A stretch of DNA of 64,000 nt from Grammothele lineata. Lineage: Eukaryota; Basidiomycota; Agaricomycetes; Polyporales; Polyporaceae. A model generated the notes under the pieces. That model worked only from the letters and a program-made list of their open reading frames with translations, was not told the origin of the DNA and made no database searches. Location: assembly GCA_002150815.3 (NCBI GenBank), contig NDFF03000028.1, positions 186,001-250,000 of the forward strand, written 5' to 3'. Made by a program: the position numbers and the translations under genes. Of the stretch, positions 53,178-64,000 are shown in pieces (the stretch's first letter is position 1; each line of letters starts with the position of its first letter).

Positions 53178-56100
53178 ATGGTCGGTACACTCGGCCAGCG
53201 AAAAGGCGTCTGGGAGCCTCTCCCCCTCATCATCTATGGTTACGCGGTTCACCCACTCTCCCCGGTCAACCGACGAGACACCAAGCTATCTAGCCGCACC
53301 CACATCTCCACTTGGACCGACGCCTCCGGAGACGAGCACCTTGTTCACCGGGACGTTGTTTCGTTGGAAGTCGGAGACAATGTTTATGCGTTTGAGAAGT
53401 ATACGCCCAAAGACAAGGAGGTCGAAGGTGTATGGTATCGTGGGTGAGTACCTCCATCTAACCGGCTTCATTTCCGTTGTGTCGTCCTCGTGCAAGTCCT
53501 TCAAGGACCATCCCCCCGCATCGCGTTCCTCGATGTGCGTTCATATCCATGACACGAAATCCTTGCACTATTGGCAAACGTAGTAAAAACTCATTTGCGT
53601 TTGCCATCGCGGCACGCGCTACCTCCATTGTGCCGCTGCAAGCGCGGCCACATCAGCGCAGTGAACAACGGTCGAAAATCACAGTGCGGGCGTTGTAATA
53701 TCATGTGTGGCTTCAGCGTTCTCATTGTCCTCAAGTGACTCGTTCAATTAGGACGGATTCTCACCCGTCTCGCTATTTCAATCATCCGCCATGGATACTG
53801 ACCGTTATTCCATCTTTCAGCTATGTTGTGTGCACATCTAGGAGACCGCAAGTGAACTGGTCAATGTCATCGGACCCGTCTACTTCGAGCACGAAGACCA
53901 CCCCTCGCGCGGATGAGTTGCAGCAAGTCTTCATTGGCATTTTCCCCGCCTCTCATATCTTCGTCCGGGACCAAGTCTCTGATGCAGAGGGTCGCCTTAC
54001 GGAGCTCTTCAATGCCCTGAATAGCCCTGCTGACGGAAGGACTTCTGAGGAGGTCATCGCTCGCTGGAATACGTCGATGAGGGAGATGGATCCCGTACGT
54101 GAAGAAGATGAGGATAATGATACGGCGACCCGCAAGTCGTTCAAGCTCACTCCTCCTCCGGATCAAGCCCCTTCCACGCGTGCTCGCCTCCCGGTTTATC
54201 CAGCAAGCATACGTTCTGCGTCTCCAACAGAGTCCCAGTTCAACAAACCCATTCCTCCACGCCCGACCCTCACGTCCGGTGATGACACATTGTCAGGATC
54301 GGAACAACCCATCGTTGATGAGATCGCCTCAGCCTTGCGCGAATGGCATGCCCTTATGTTTCAATATCTCGCGCAGAGAGACTACCGCCTCTTCAATGTC
54401 GTTCGCGAATATATTGAGGTCCTCCACCTCGGGCGGCGCCAACTACTCTCTCAAACCCTCAGCTACGAAGAAACGGTCAATCTTCGACGAGATTGCGTCG
54501 CGCGGCTTGTCTCCGGAAATCTCCTCCAAGGCCTCGATGTCATCGTTCGCCATCCTACCTGGGGTGGCCTTGTGAACGTTGACGTGGAAGGGGACATTGA
54601 CCACCGCAGCTGGATGAGTGCCGTGCGCATGTATGCGCTTCAAGCTGCGCTCTCTCACATGGACGTGGCTTCCGCGCCGAACGCCCCGTACAAGCTCCCT
54701 CACGTCAACGGTTCCATTGACTACACTGGACCCGTGCCTACTCTGGCTCCCTTCTCGGCGTCGAGCCACGCTACGTTCCCGGAGATCCCACGCCCTCGCG
54801 GCCATTCGAGGTTAATCGGATCTCTCTCACCCTCCACGCCGCTTCAACCTAAGGCCAAGTTTTACCACATCTTTCTCGATCTGCGCGCATTCGTTGCATC
54901 GCCGTGCGCCCCGGGCGAGACCGCCGAGCTATTCTTCTCTCTCTACAACAAAGCCGACGCTCGCTTTGTTTCCGAAGATTTCTGCGCTATTCTCAACCAC
55001 AATGGAGTTCTCGCCCGTGACCCCTCCGCACGTATTCGTACCCTATTCACCGACCTCGTGCAATCCGATGCACAGGATCCAATCTACCTGGTGTGCAAGA
55101 TTGTTAGGAATGGCTCTCTCAAGATGGGCAGCAATATGGGCTCGATCGCCGAGTCCTCAAATCCAAGGTACACCATGATCGGGTCGCCATTCGCCAACGG
55201 TGGGGACAATACTCAGAACGGTCGCCCTTCGATTTCCTCGGACGGCCCACAGCAATTTCGTAGACCCTTCGGGTGTGCCGTCCTCGAGCTAACGCAATTG
55301 AACGCGATAGCCGCCGAGCAGACGGAGGTGTCATCTACGAGGGAGCACACCATGCCCATCTATATTCCTACCAATGAAGCGACGTTCTCGATGCTGCACC
55401 AAGACATCATCAACCACAATGTGCGCGAGTATGAGAAGTCTCCTAGGCGAGTATACAGCATTGTCTTGCCGAGGTTATTGTCTGACGGCGTGATAGGGCT
55501 GAGATGCTCGCGGTTTCAGTGAAGGTTTTCTATGGGGATTCGGAGACCATTGTCAAAGAAAACTCTTCGCTCCTTCAAGATACACCTCTCAGCCTCCGCC
55601 TCGGCTTTCCAGACGTTGTATTCCCAGGAGATGTCCGCAACGAGCTGTACATCAAGTTCTGGAGCGGCGACTTCACTGCTTCCCAGAGCACCAGCACGAG
55701 ACGTAATATCCCGAACCTCGGTCGTGGGCAGATAACTGGCAATGTGCAGGTGACGATGGAGGTTAGAGATCCAAATGGGGTAGTCCGAGACCGCGTCATC
55801 TCACAATGCAGCGGCGAGCCCGAGATGTTCCAGTTTCACTCTATGGTCTTCCAACGAACTACGCAGCCCCACTTTGGTGAACTGGTCAAAGTCCGCCTCC
55901 CCTTCCAAGGCGCTCAGCAGTGGCATTTGTTCTTCACCTTCCGACAGCGGAGTTCAAGAGAGCGTACATCTACCCGTGGTGATGCGTCAGAGAGGCCATT
56001 TGCCTTTGCGTTCCTGCCTTTATTCCCGGACGGTCGCGCATTTTTGGAGGACGGTAGCCATACCCTAATCCTTTACAAGGCCGGTCATCTCGCACAGATC

Positions 56101-59100
56101 CACCCCGACATGTACTTGACTGCGACGCCGTGGCTCCCAATCAACCAGCGACCCGACACGGTCTACATTCCTCCCGACCTGCAACGGGTCGCACAGCCGC
56201 TGCGCGACAGCCTCGTGGTCCGCTCCTCACTCTGCTCTACAAAGTTCACTCAGAATTCTGTTCTGCTTAGTCTATTGAACTGGGAACAAATCACCGACCG
56301 GGAACTCCTGTCCACCATCCTCAGCAAGTTCACTTTTGTTGGAGAAGTCGAAATCGTCAAGTTCCTTCGGGATATCTTCGATTCGCTCTTCGCCATCCTC
56401 GTGTCTTCAAACAACCAGTCGGGCGAGATGGACGGTCTTGTTTTCAATGCGCTAGTCACGGTTCTGGGCATTGTACAAGACCGCCGTTTCAGCAACTTCC
56501 AACCCGTTTTAGACGTTTACATCGAGCGGCACTTCAACTGTGCTTCTGCCGCCTCGCACATGATTCACTCGATGAACCGACTACTCCAAGATCCCACCGC
56601 AAGCGATACCGCGTCGTCGCTGCGTGCGGCCCTGAAGGTGTGGCATTACATTTTCAAATTCATCGCGAGGTCGCGCGAGCTACAGAAGGCGAAGGAACTG
56701 GGAATGGGCGGCGGTGTGACGGCGGACCATCTGGAGGCGACGTTCAAGCGCGAGCTCAGTGCCCACCTGCGCGAGGTGAACCGGATGATGTCCACTACTT
56801 CTCCCCCTTCCATCATCGGCACGCAGACGATTGCGCTACAGCACTTCACGTCCATTCTCCCCGAACTGAGTAAGGTCTTCTCTATTGTGGAGCTCGTAAC
56901 AATCGCAACAACGTTCGCCAACGCCGTTGTCTCTACCAAGGGCAAGATCGTCATCTGGAAGCTCATCATGTACCTCCAGATCGTCAAGGGCTTCCTCTTC
57001 GATAACCCGAAGTCACGTAGTCTCCTAGTAGAGGCGGTCGGCATCTGGATCAAACCCCAATTCGGGCGTTTCGACGAGTATACTCAGACATCGTCCGGAG
57101 ATTCAGAGGCCGCGCGGGATGCCGCGCGGGTGAGCTGGTTGGAGAGCATTCGACTGTCGGTGACGGTGATCGCAGTCATGTTGGACAAGTTGCAGCAATG
57201 CCTCGTTGACCCCGCCATCACCTCTGATCTCAAGGCACTGAGGCAGGAACAGTACAACATCGAATACCTGCTTTCCCTCCTACCCAGGTACGGAACTCGC
57301 ATCAACAAGCTGTACCACTACTAACAAGCCCTGTCAAAAGGCTCTTGGACTCCTATCAAGAGTATCAAAATCCTGCCTCTCTTCGTGCGATGGAGCGCAA
57401 CCGCTCATCAACGCCTGTGACTAACAACTTCCCAGTCACATTCCCAGAATCATACCCCTTTTCTCTCGCCAGTCAGACCACCAAAGCAAACCCTACATCA
57501 TCAACCTCCTTGGATCTCAAGCCCGAATTTAGTCCTGGTCTTGGTGAAGTCGCCATCGTCATCCTTGTCCTCATTCTTTCGGCGCCCAAGAAACATATAC
57601 TCGTCTTTCTGGAAGGAGTTCTGGAGATCGAAGGGCAAGACCATCTTTCTGCTTTGCTTCTCCAATACTTCAAAGTCGCCTTATCCATTCTCACCAACGA
57701 CGCATTCCCGAAGAACTGGTTGAATGTAAACATTCTTGCGCACCGCGTGCTGCTGAAGATGATGGACCCGGTTGCAGCAATGTTTGAGCGATCCTTCGTT
57801 CCCGATGAAGCTTCTGGTAGAGCATTTAACGCATCGCTTTGGAGAGAGTGTTTCAATGTCCTGCTGAAGATGCTGTCTTCGGAGCATCTGGTGATCGAAG
57901 AGTTCAGCCCACAGGTAGGCTGGTAACCCATGCGATCATTAAGTAAAACTCACCTGTACCCCGCAGAAACGGCGCGCAGTTTGGCGCCTGGCTGGGGATA
58001 TCAGGGGTGAGGGTGCTTCCCTCCTGCTGCGTCTTTGGAGTGCGCTGGGTTGGCCGGATGTCAACGCTACGGAGGAGATTGCTCAGATGCGATACACGGT
58101 GAGCAGTCAATAATGAGGGTCCCGGCAAGGTTTCACGCTGATGGCGTCTACAGAATTACCATACTGCTCTTAACTCTCTTGTCGGGCATATCGTCAACCT
58201 GTGTCTCAGCCACCACGACCAGCTCCGTGAGAATGCCGTCCAGGTTCTCTACTGCATGATTATCGCCGAATACCACATTTCGCGCGGTTTCGAGCATATC
58301 GAGAATGAGCTAGTTAGCAAGCTGGACACCCTCTTCATGTCCGACAGCAAGGGCGATGATATCTCGCGAGCGTTCTTCATCGGCCATCTCCGACACCTGT
58401 TCGACTCATCCGATGTTGACGAAGAGTTGCGCGCGCGTGTCACCGACTTCCTGGACTCCGTCGACGTGTTCTTGGAGCTTCTGTTGAGCGTTCGTGATCT
58501 ACCGGAGGGCGAAGAGTTTGCGGATGACCGTGTGATAGCGACGGTCAGTTTCACTGCATCCCATGACTCTCCTCACTGCTTACGTGTATTCTTACAGCTA
58601 CGCTTGATGAACTTCATTCGACGGATCGGCAGGGACGAGATATACATCAAATATGTCCACCAGCTTGTCAATGTAAGTTTGTCGTTACGTATTCACTGTA
58701 AAATCTCCCTAACATGCATGCCCCAGATGCACCTCCAATCCCAGAACTACGTGGAAGCTGCTCTCACGCTCAAACTTCACGCCGATCTCCATACGTGGGA
58801 TTTGAACTCGTTTGCGCCGCCCATGGAGGACCTTGGACTGCCGCAGCAATCTCAGTTCCATCGGAAGGAAACACTTTGCCTTCTAATTCTCGACTACCTT
58901 GGTGAGACAACGCCTGTCGACTGTGAGAGGGGTGTTCAATTTATTTACCTCGGTTTCAGGGAAGGGCAAGGCGTGGGAAAGCGCGTACGAGATCTGCAAG
59001 GATCTCGCCACGAAGCATGCTGAAGTGACTTTCAACTAGTATGTGCGCACTAGAAAGCGTATGCCTAGGTATTAACTATTCTGCCAGTGCTCGTCTTGCA

Positions 59101-60696
59101 GAAATTCTTCGACACCAAGCAGCCCTGCTGGAGCACATCATCTCCGATCAGCGATACTATTCGGACTACTTCCGGGTCTCATTCTATGGCAGCTTCCCCA
59201 GTGCGATACGCAACAAGCAGTTTATCGTAAGTCTTCCTTCCACTGTTGGGCTTCTAAACCTCATTGCCTGTATCCCTAGTACCGTGGTTATGAGTGGGAG
59301 AAGTTCGGTGCATTCTGCGAGCGCATGCTCAACAAACACCCTGGCGCCCAACTGCTCAAGACGATGAGCGAACCTTCAGTGGACATCCGCTTTGGTACCG
59401 ATCAATATATCCAATGTATAGCCGTTACTCCCGAACCCCAGCGAGAACTGCCGATCTTTACGAACCCTGATGTCCCTCCTCAAGTCCGCGCGTACTACGA
59501 GCACAGGTTCGTTGCCAAACATGGCATCTGTCGTGCCATAGGCTAACTCGAGATCCAACAGTGCGATCAACCTATTCAGCTACTCGAGGCCTATGTCCAA
59601 GAAGGACCACGATGGCACAGAGGAGGTCTGGATCGAGAAGACGTACCTCACCACTGAGGAATACTTCCCTACCGTCCTTCGGCGCTCTGAAGTCATCGAT
59701 ACTCAAGTCGCCAACATCTCTCCGGTCGAGACCGCCTTGCTCGAGGTCGAACAACGCACCCGGGAGCTCGAGGGGTTGAACATGAAGTACTCGTCGCTTT
59801 CCAAAACAGCTCAGCACATTCCTACGAACGCGCTGGCCATGAGCTTGAACGCTGCCGTCGATGCGCCGTTGAACAGTGGGGTTGGCGCTTTCCGGCAAGT
59901 CTTCCTCTCCGAGGATTACGTCGCAAGACATCCGGAACGCGCGGAGCAGGTTGACAAGCTCAGGAGTGCGATCGACGAGCAAGTCCGTACTCGTAGTCAT
60001 CTCCGCGAAGCGACCTATTGATTAGCCGTCATACAGGTACATATGATCCACAGCTGTCTCAAGCTACATGGGCAGATGTGCCCCCCAGAGATGTTGGCTT
60101 TCCACGCCACTCTGGAGAAGTTCTTCCACAAGAACTTCGCAGATGAGATCCGTCGTCTGTCTATGGATTCGTCCCCAGAACCTCGTGCAGTGGATGCAGT
60201 ACCAACGTCCGCCCGTCTTCCGCCAACGGCAGCGATGCCCTCGCCCAATTATAACACCCTGTACGTTGAACGCCCTATCCGAAGTGCGGTGTACTTACCT
60301 CGTCATAGCAGGACCCAGCCCCTCAATGTCGGTCCAATCCACGTTGGCATGATGGCGTCCTCGTCGAACTCTCCTCTCTCGCCCCGCTCTCAAGAGAGCG
60401 GCTTGCCAGTCGCCGAAGCCCCGTGGATGAAGCAGACGCCTCTCCAGCGCCATCTCGCCCACCTCGCCCGCCACGGCTTCAACGGCGTTTCCTCGGGCCC
60501 AGGCGACAACGGCGGGAGCGACTCCTTCTCGGAAGAGTCGCCGCGGAACTCGGTGGTGACCGTCGGGAACAACCCGGTGGCGACCTTCTCGGGCGCTGCC
60601 TCCGTCACCGCCTCTACGCTGGGCGGCAGCATCGGATCGATCAAGGGCCGCTTCTCGAAGTTTGGCAGCCTCAACTTCGGCCGTAGGGATCTGTGA
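53178..60696 (+). CDS. DOCK-family guanine nucleotide exchange factor (SH3-DHR1-DHR2)
   Basis: Large Rac/Rho GEF of about 2,100 residues, ATG at 53178 (MVGTLGQRKGVWEPLPLIIY). The N-terminal SH3 domain is split by a 377-nt intron: VVSLEVGDNVYAFEKYTP and GVWYRG before it, YVVCTSRRPQVN after. A helical region follows (IFPASHIFVRDQVSDAEGRL). The C2-type DHR1 domain includes MLAVSVKVFYGDSETIVKEN, GDVRNELYIKFWSGDF and VTMEVRDPNG. An armadillo-like middle comes next. DHR2 includes NYVEAALTLKLHADLHTW, YRGYEWEKFGAFCERML, TYLTTEEYFPTVLRRSEV, ISPVETALLEVEQRT and VDAPLNSGVGAFRQVFLSED. The tail is Ser/Pro-rich and ends KFGSLNFGRRDL (stop 60696). The SH3 places it near the DOCK-A/B group, which partners ELMO and activates Rac in polarised growth. 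No frame break was noticed. Confidence 0.95.
53444..53820 (+). other. Unusually long intron in the DOCK gene
   Basis: Donor GTGAGTA after codons for VWYRG and acceptor catctttcag before YVVCTS. At 377 nt it is six to seven times the usual length here. It contains short open frames but none with a motif, so a cassette exon cannot be excluded. Confidence 0.7.
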
Positions 60697-61502
60697 TGTT
60701 GGGGCGGTCTAGGCCCCAAACGGATACCGTGGGCCGGCGGGAGGGAGGGGTTGGCGCATCGGCGCGGCGTGCTGGCGGATCTTCTCGTCCTGCATCGGAT
60801 TCGTCTTGGCCCGTACTTTCTGCGTCACACATGCCAATAATGCTTTCGTGAATATCCCCCTATCTGAGGACTCGATGCTGGTGAAGTACTTGGATTATTG
60901 TCTAATGTTGTACAGTGTACCTCTCCGTAATAACTATGCGTATATAACCCATCCTCAACAGGCTACCAGTGTGGCTAAAGGTCGTGTTGATCCTAGTTAG
61001 CGGCGTTCTTTCGCGCTAGAAGAATGTGTAGGGCCTCAAGATCTCACAACTCAAACCGGAGTGCAAACAGCGTGCTTCTTCCTAGATAGAATTCGCGCAA
61101 TAAGCTTCGTTCTACGATAGGCTGTGTACAAGTCCGAGCGGGAGCAAGAGTGCAGAGAGGGCGGCGAGATGCGAGCTGCGAGATGCGGAAAACGGAATCC
61201 TGCGAGATTATCCGACATAAATAGGGGCGGGTGGGCCCATGCTGCGGGCCGGGGTTTACTACAGTACGATGGCGTGGGCGAGAGAGGGGGGAGTGAACCG
61301 AGTGCGTGGCGGGGCAGATCCCGATGGCTATGGCTACATACACGAAGCATGGATGGGGGCACGGGGCACGAAACATGGGGGGTGTGACGAAGTCGTGGAC
61401 TCTGCGAAGGTTTTGTATGTGAGGGGAAGGGAAGAGGGAGAATCTGGCGAAGTGCGGAATAGGGAAGTAGGAGCCCGGGCGAATTATACGTCGGTGGGTC
61501 TG
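60697..61502. other. Convergent 3' region between DOCK and the MedA-like gene
   Basis: 806 bp tail-to-tail spacer. Only chance frames, mainly in the GC-rich right half. Confidence 0.45.
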
Positions 61503-63504
61503 CTACATGTACGCGTGCGAGCCTGGCATGTCGGGCATTTTAGTGCGCCGATAGTCAGTGCTGTCGTATGCGGACGAAACATAGGCGTTTGACGAGTACG
61601 CGGCGGTGCTGTGGTCCATGTAAGGGTACGAATGGTACTGCGCAGGGGTTGTCTCGTGGTAGGAGAGGGTCGTCACGGTCGGGACGAGCGGCGAGTCGGC
61701 GGGAGTCGAGAGGAGGGGTGTCGGGGACGGGGAGTGGGAATGGGTGGGAGACATGTACTTGTCGTACGGGTCTGCTGGATGGACGGTGGCCGCGGCGAAC
61801 GTGTTGTCGAGGCTGTCGTAGGAAGAGTGGGCGTATATGTTGTACGCGGGCTGCTGGTAGTGCAGGTGAGAGGGCTGGGGGTACTTTGCGTCGGGGACGG
61901 GAGAGGCGGATGTCGAGTACGAGGCGGCGTAGGAGGCAGCGCTGTGTGCGTGGGCCGACTCCGCCGCCGGGTCCTGCATCAGCACGGCGGGGAGGAGCGT
62001 CTAAATGGGGAAGGGATGACATCAGAGGCGATCACGCGGACGGAGGGGAGGCCAAGGCGTACGTATTTGGAAATGATCTTGTCGAGTGCCTGGGGGAGGA
62101 CGGCCCAGTCGAAGACCTTGACGTCCTTTTCGATATTGCGCGGCTTTGGGGCAGGAAAGTCCATGATCTTCTGGAAGAAGGCCTCGGAGCCGGGCTTGTT
62201 CTTCGACACTGTCTTGGGCCGGAAGCCCTCGAGGTTCCGCCGGATCCGGTTCTTCTCCTCGATGTTGAACACGTCCCCGACCAGCGACTCAAGCAGGAAG
62301 ATGATGTCCACCGACGTGATGCAGCACTGCGACGCCGGCGGCTCCCCCGCGCCCACCCAGTCCGGCGGGCGGAAGATGCACGACACCACCGCGTCCCCCT
62401 CCGCGTACGCCGCGGGCCGAATCGCCTCGCACGCGACGCGGAGCGTGCAGCCCTCCTGCACGCGCGAGAAACGCACCAGCCTGCGCCCGATGCGCCGCTC
62501 GTCGTGCTCCCACTCCTGCACGTTCGCCATCCCGTCCGTTGGCGTCTCGAGCACGAGGTTCGCGCGGAACGCGCTCTCCGCATCGTCGTCGTCCGTGCTC
62601 GACCGCCGGGCCCGGATCAGCGACTGTTTCTTCAGCTGCCCGCGGGGGGCCGCATCACGCGGGCTGGTGGTGCTACTGATGGGGCGCGCGCGTCCCGGCC
62701 CTGCACTGCTCGGCCGAGAGCGTCTTGCGCCCAAGACTCCAGGAGGCGACGTCGATGTCGAGGGGGACGCGCTGAGGTCCCGGGGTATGTGAAAGGCCAC
62801 GTCGTCCGCTGCCTCCTGCTTGCACAGCAGCACGGGCGATCCAGAAGCCGCATCTGTCGAGAAGCAAGCATTTTGAATATGGTCCCAATGCTGTGCTTCG
62901 ATCTCCGACTTACGGGAAGGCGTATAGGTGAATCTGCCGAACGTGAGAGAGTCGATGGGGCAGTTGGAGGCGTTCAGCGCCTGCACCGTGACGGGTACGG
63001 TAGGCACGGGCCGCACCCCATCCGCTACCAACGCCTCGAGCTCGGGGATGACAGCGCGGAGGTTCCACTCGCCCTCCCGCTTTCCCGGGATGGGCTGGAC
63101 CTCCGTGGCGAGGGCGCGGTTCCCGACGACGATGCGCAGGAAGGTGGTTTCGGCGCTGACGAGGTGGAACTGCAGGTGAACGGCGATGCACGACCCGGCG
63201 GCCCCCTCGTGCGGGCCGTAACCGTACACGCGGAAGACCTGGCGCGGGGAAGACACAAATGGCCGGGAGTTCATGAAAGAAGCGGCGTCCGGGGTGGCTA
63301 GAGGCCATGCCGTAAAGACCGGCTTAGCGAAACGAATTCACGATGTGCACAAGAGACAAACGCACTGGCGTGATCAGACGTCTTCCCTTGAGAGGCGGGC
63401 GGGTTGCCGACGGGGGGAAGAGGAGGGCTACGGGAGGAGGATGAGGACGGACCGTTATAGCGCGTGCCAAGGGCGTGCTGCGAGGTAGAAGGCGCCGAAA
63501 TCAT
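61503..63504 (-). CDS. MedA/Medusa-like developmental regulator (DUF7082)
   Basis: About 620 residues in three exons. A first exon from ATG 63504 (MISAPSTSQHALGTRYNG) ends DHA at a gtgcgt donor and splices to TTPDAASFMNSRPFVSS, extending the long central frame. Exon 2 holds an N-terminal beta-rich domain (QVFRVYGYGPHEGAAGSCIA, FLRIVVGNRALATEVQPIPG), a Ser/Pro/Arg-rich linker and the diagnostic block. That block includes EWEHDERRIGRRLVRFSR, CCITSVDIIFLLESLVGDVF, NRIRRNLEGFRPKTVSKNKP and PKPRNIEKDVKVFDWAVL. A 62-nt intron (gtacgc to atttag) follows IISKY. Exon 3 (TLLPAVLMQDPAAESAH) is Ser/Tyr/His/Pro-rich, a likely activation region, ending SHAYM (stop 61503). MedA proteins control conidiophore, biofilm and adhesion programmes in ascomycetes. 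The basidiomycete role is not established. Confidence 0.87.
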
Positions 63505-64000
63505 CCCGATAAATCCTGGGTGAAACAGAGGCCTTTGGGAGGGAGAAGGGCTGAAAGGGTGCGCGCGCAAGGCGAGGGCGTCGGGCTGAGGCGAAAAAAT
63601 AGGCGCAGATAGAAGGGGCAAGGTAGGTGCGTGTTTGATGCTGTGGGGACTCGCGTCGACGCGAGCCGGGTAGAACGCAAGGGGAAGGGGGTGACCGGTG
63701 CGCGGGGAGGAGAGGACAGGCAGGTGTGCAGACGGGCGGGGTGAAATAAGGCGGGTCGGGGAACCGGTCGGAGCTGATGTTATACGAAAGAGGGAAGGGC
63801 GGGGGCTGCGAGCGAGCGCAGGAGGCGTCCGGGAGAGGCAGGCGGGATTTGGGGAGATGATGTATTGTTGGCGATAGCGCAGAGGGGGCGTCTCTCGGCG
63901 TCTGGGGTCATGGTCTGCTCAAGGCCGGCGCGTCGACGCGATCGACGATCGAACAGCACTTGCGCGGCCGCTCCCTAGGTCCATCACCCAAGGCACCGCG
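63505..64000. other. Upstream region of the MedA-like gene
   Basis: GC-rich, purine-biased 5' flank with no gene supported before the window ends. Confidence 0.4.

Noticed and set aside
61568..63301. 577-codon open frame on the plus strand across the MedA-like gene
   Set aside because: It is antisense to a gene with clear family motifs, is extremely Arg/Gly-rich, and arises because the GC-rich coding strand avoids stops in the opposite frame.
1..64000. CRISPR arrays, riboswitches, bacterial operons or prophage
   Set aside because: The DNA is clearly intron-bearing fungal nuclear sequence. No regularly spaced repeats or prokaryotic signals were seen.

Overview
The window is nuclear DNA of a filamentous basidiomycete, most likely a wood- or litter-decay Agaricomycete. 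The genes are intron-rich, with GT-AG introns of mostly 40-70 nt. Intergenic gaps are short, the DNA is moderately GC-rich, and both strands are used without operon structure. The gene families fit this: a C2H2-C2H2-Zn2Cys6 regulator, a sedolisin protease, a GH79 glycosidase, an OPT transporter, a divergent basidiomycete-type G-alpha, a DASH Spc34 subunit, a MedA-like (DUF7082) regulator and several F-box-like paralogues. No rRNA, tRNA, CRISPR array or recognisable transposase was seen.

Layout. 0.1-1.9 kb (-): fucosyltransferase-like type II membrane protein. 3.1-5.4 kb (-): secreted S53 protease. 6.2-9.1 kb (-): composite zinc-finger transcription factor. 9.6-11.4 kb (-): GH79 beta-glucuronidase-like enzyme. 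12.4-13.7 kb (+): ComA/HSA32-family protein with a likely mitochondrial presequence. 14.4-16.2 kb (+): F-box protein. 16.6-19.8 kb (-): OPT/YSL-type transporter. 20.5-21.9 kb (-): unrecognised, perhaps decaying, multi-exon gene. 22.4-26.2 kb (+): two tandem F-box-like paralogues. 27.5-29.7 kb (-): G-alpha. 32.1-35.6 kb (-): WW-WW-MyTH4-RhoGAP protein. 35.7-37.7 kb: near-perfect 509-bp inverted repeat around a 932-bp spacer. 38.5-39.6 kb (+): third F-box-like paralogue. 40.7-42.3 kb (+): formate/nitrite transporter. 44.1-44.6 kb (-): dual-specificity phosphatase. 44.6-47.8 kb: gene-poor. 47.8-49.3 kb (-): DHDPS-family aldolase. 50.1-51.9 kb (-): a small unknown protein and Spc34. 53.2-60.7 kb (+): DOCK-family Rac/Rho GEF with SH3, DHR1 and DHR2. 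61.5-63.5 kb (-): MedA-like regulator.

The genes do not form one pathway. The clearest functional grouping is signalling: a G-alpha, a RhoGAP and a DOCK-type GEF lie within about 33 kb. A secretory, carbon and nutrient group (S53, GH79, OPT, FNT, aldolase) fits saprotrophic life. The most unusual structure is the long inverted repeat, which starts 118 bp upstream of the RhoGAP start codon and has TA dinucleotides at both outer ends. Exon boundaries were read by eye. Start codons were chosen as ATG, and several long open frames that begin without ATG were discarded or trimmed.
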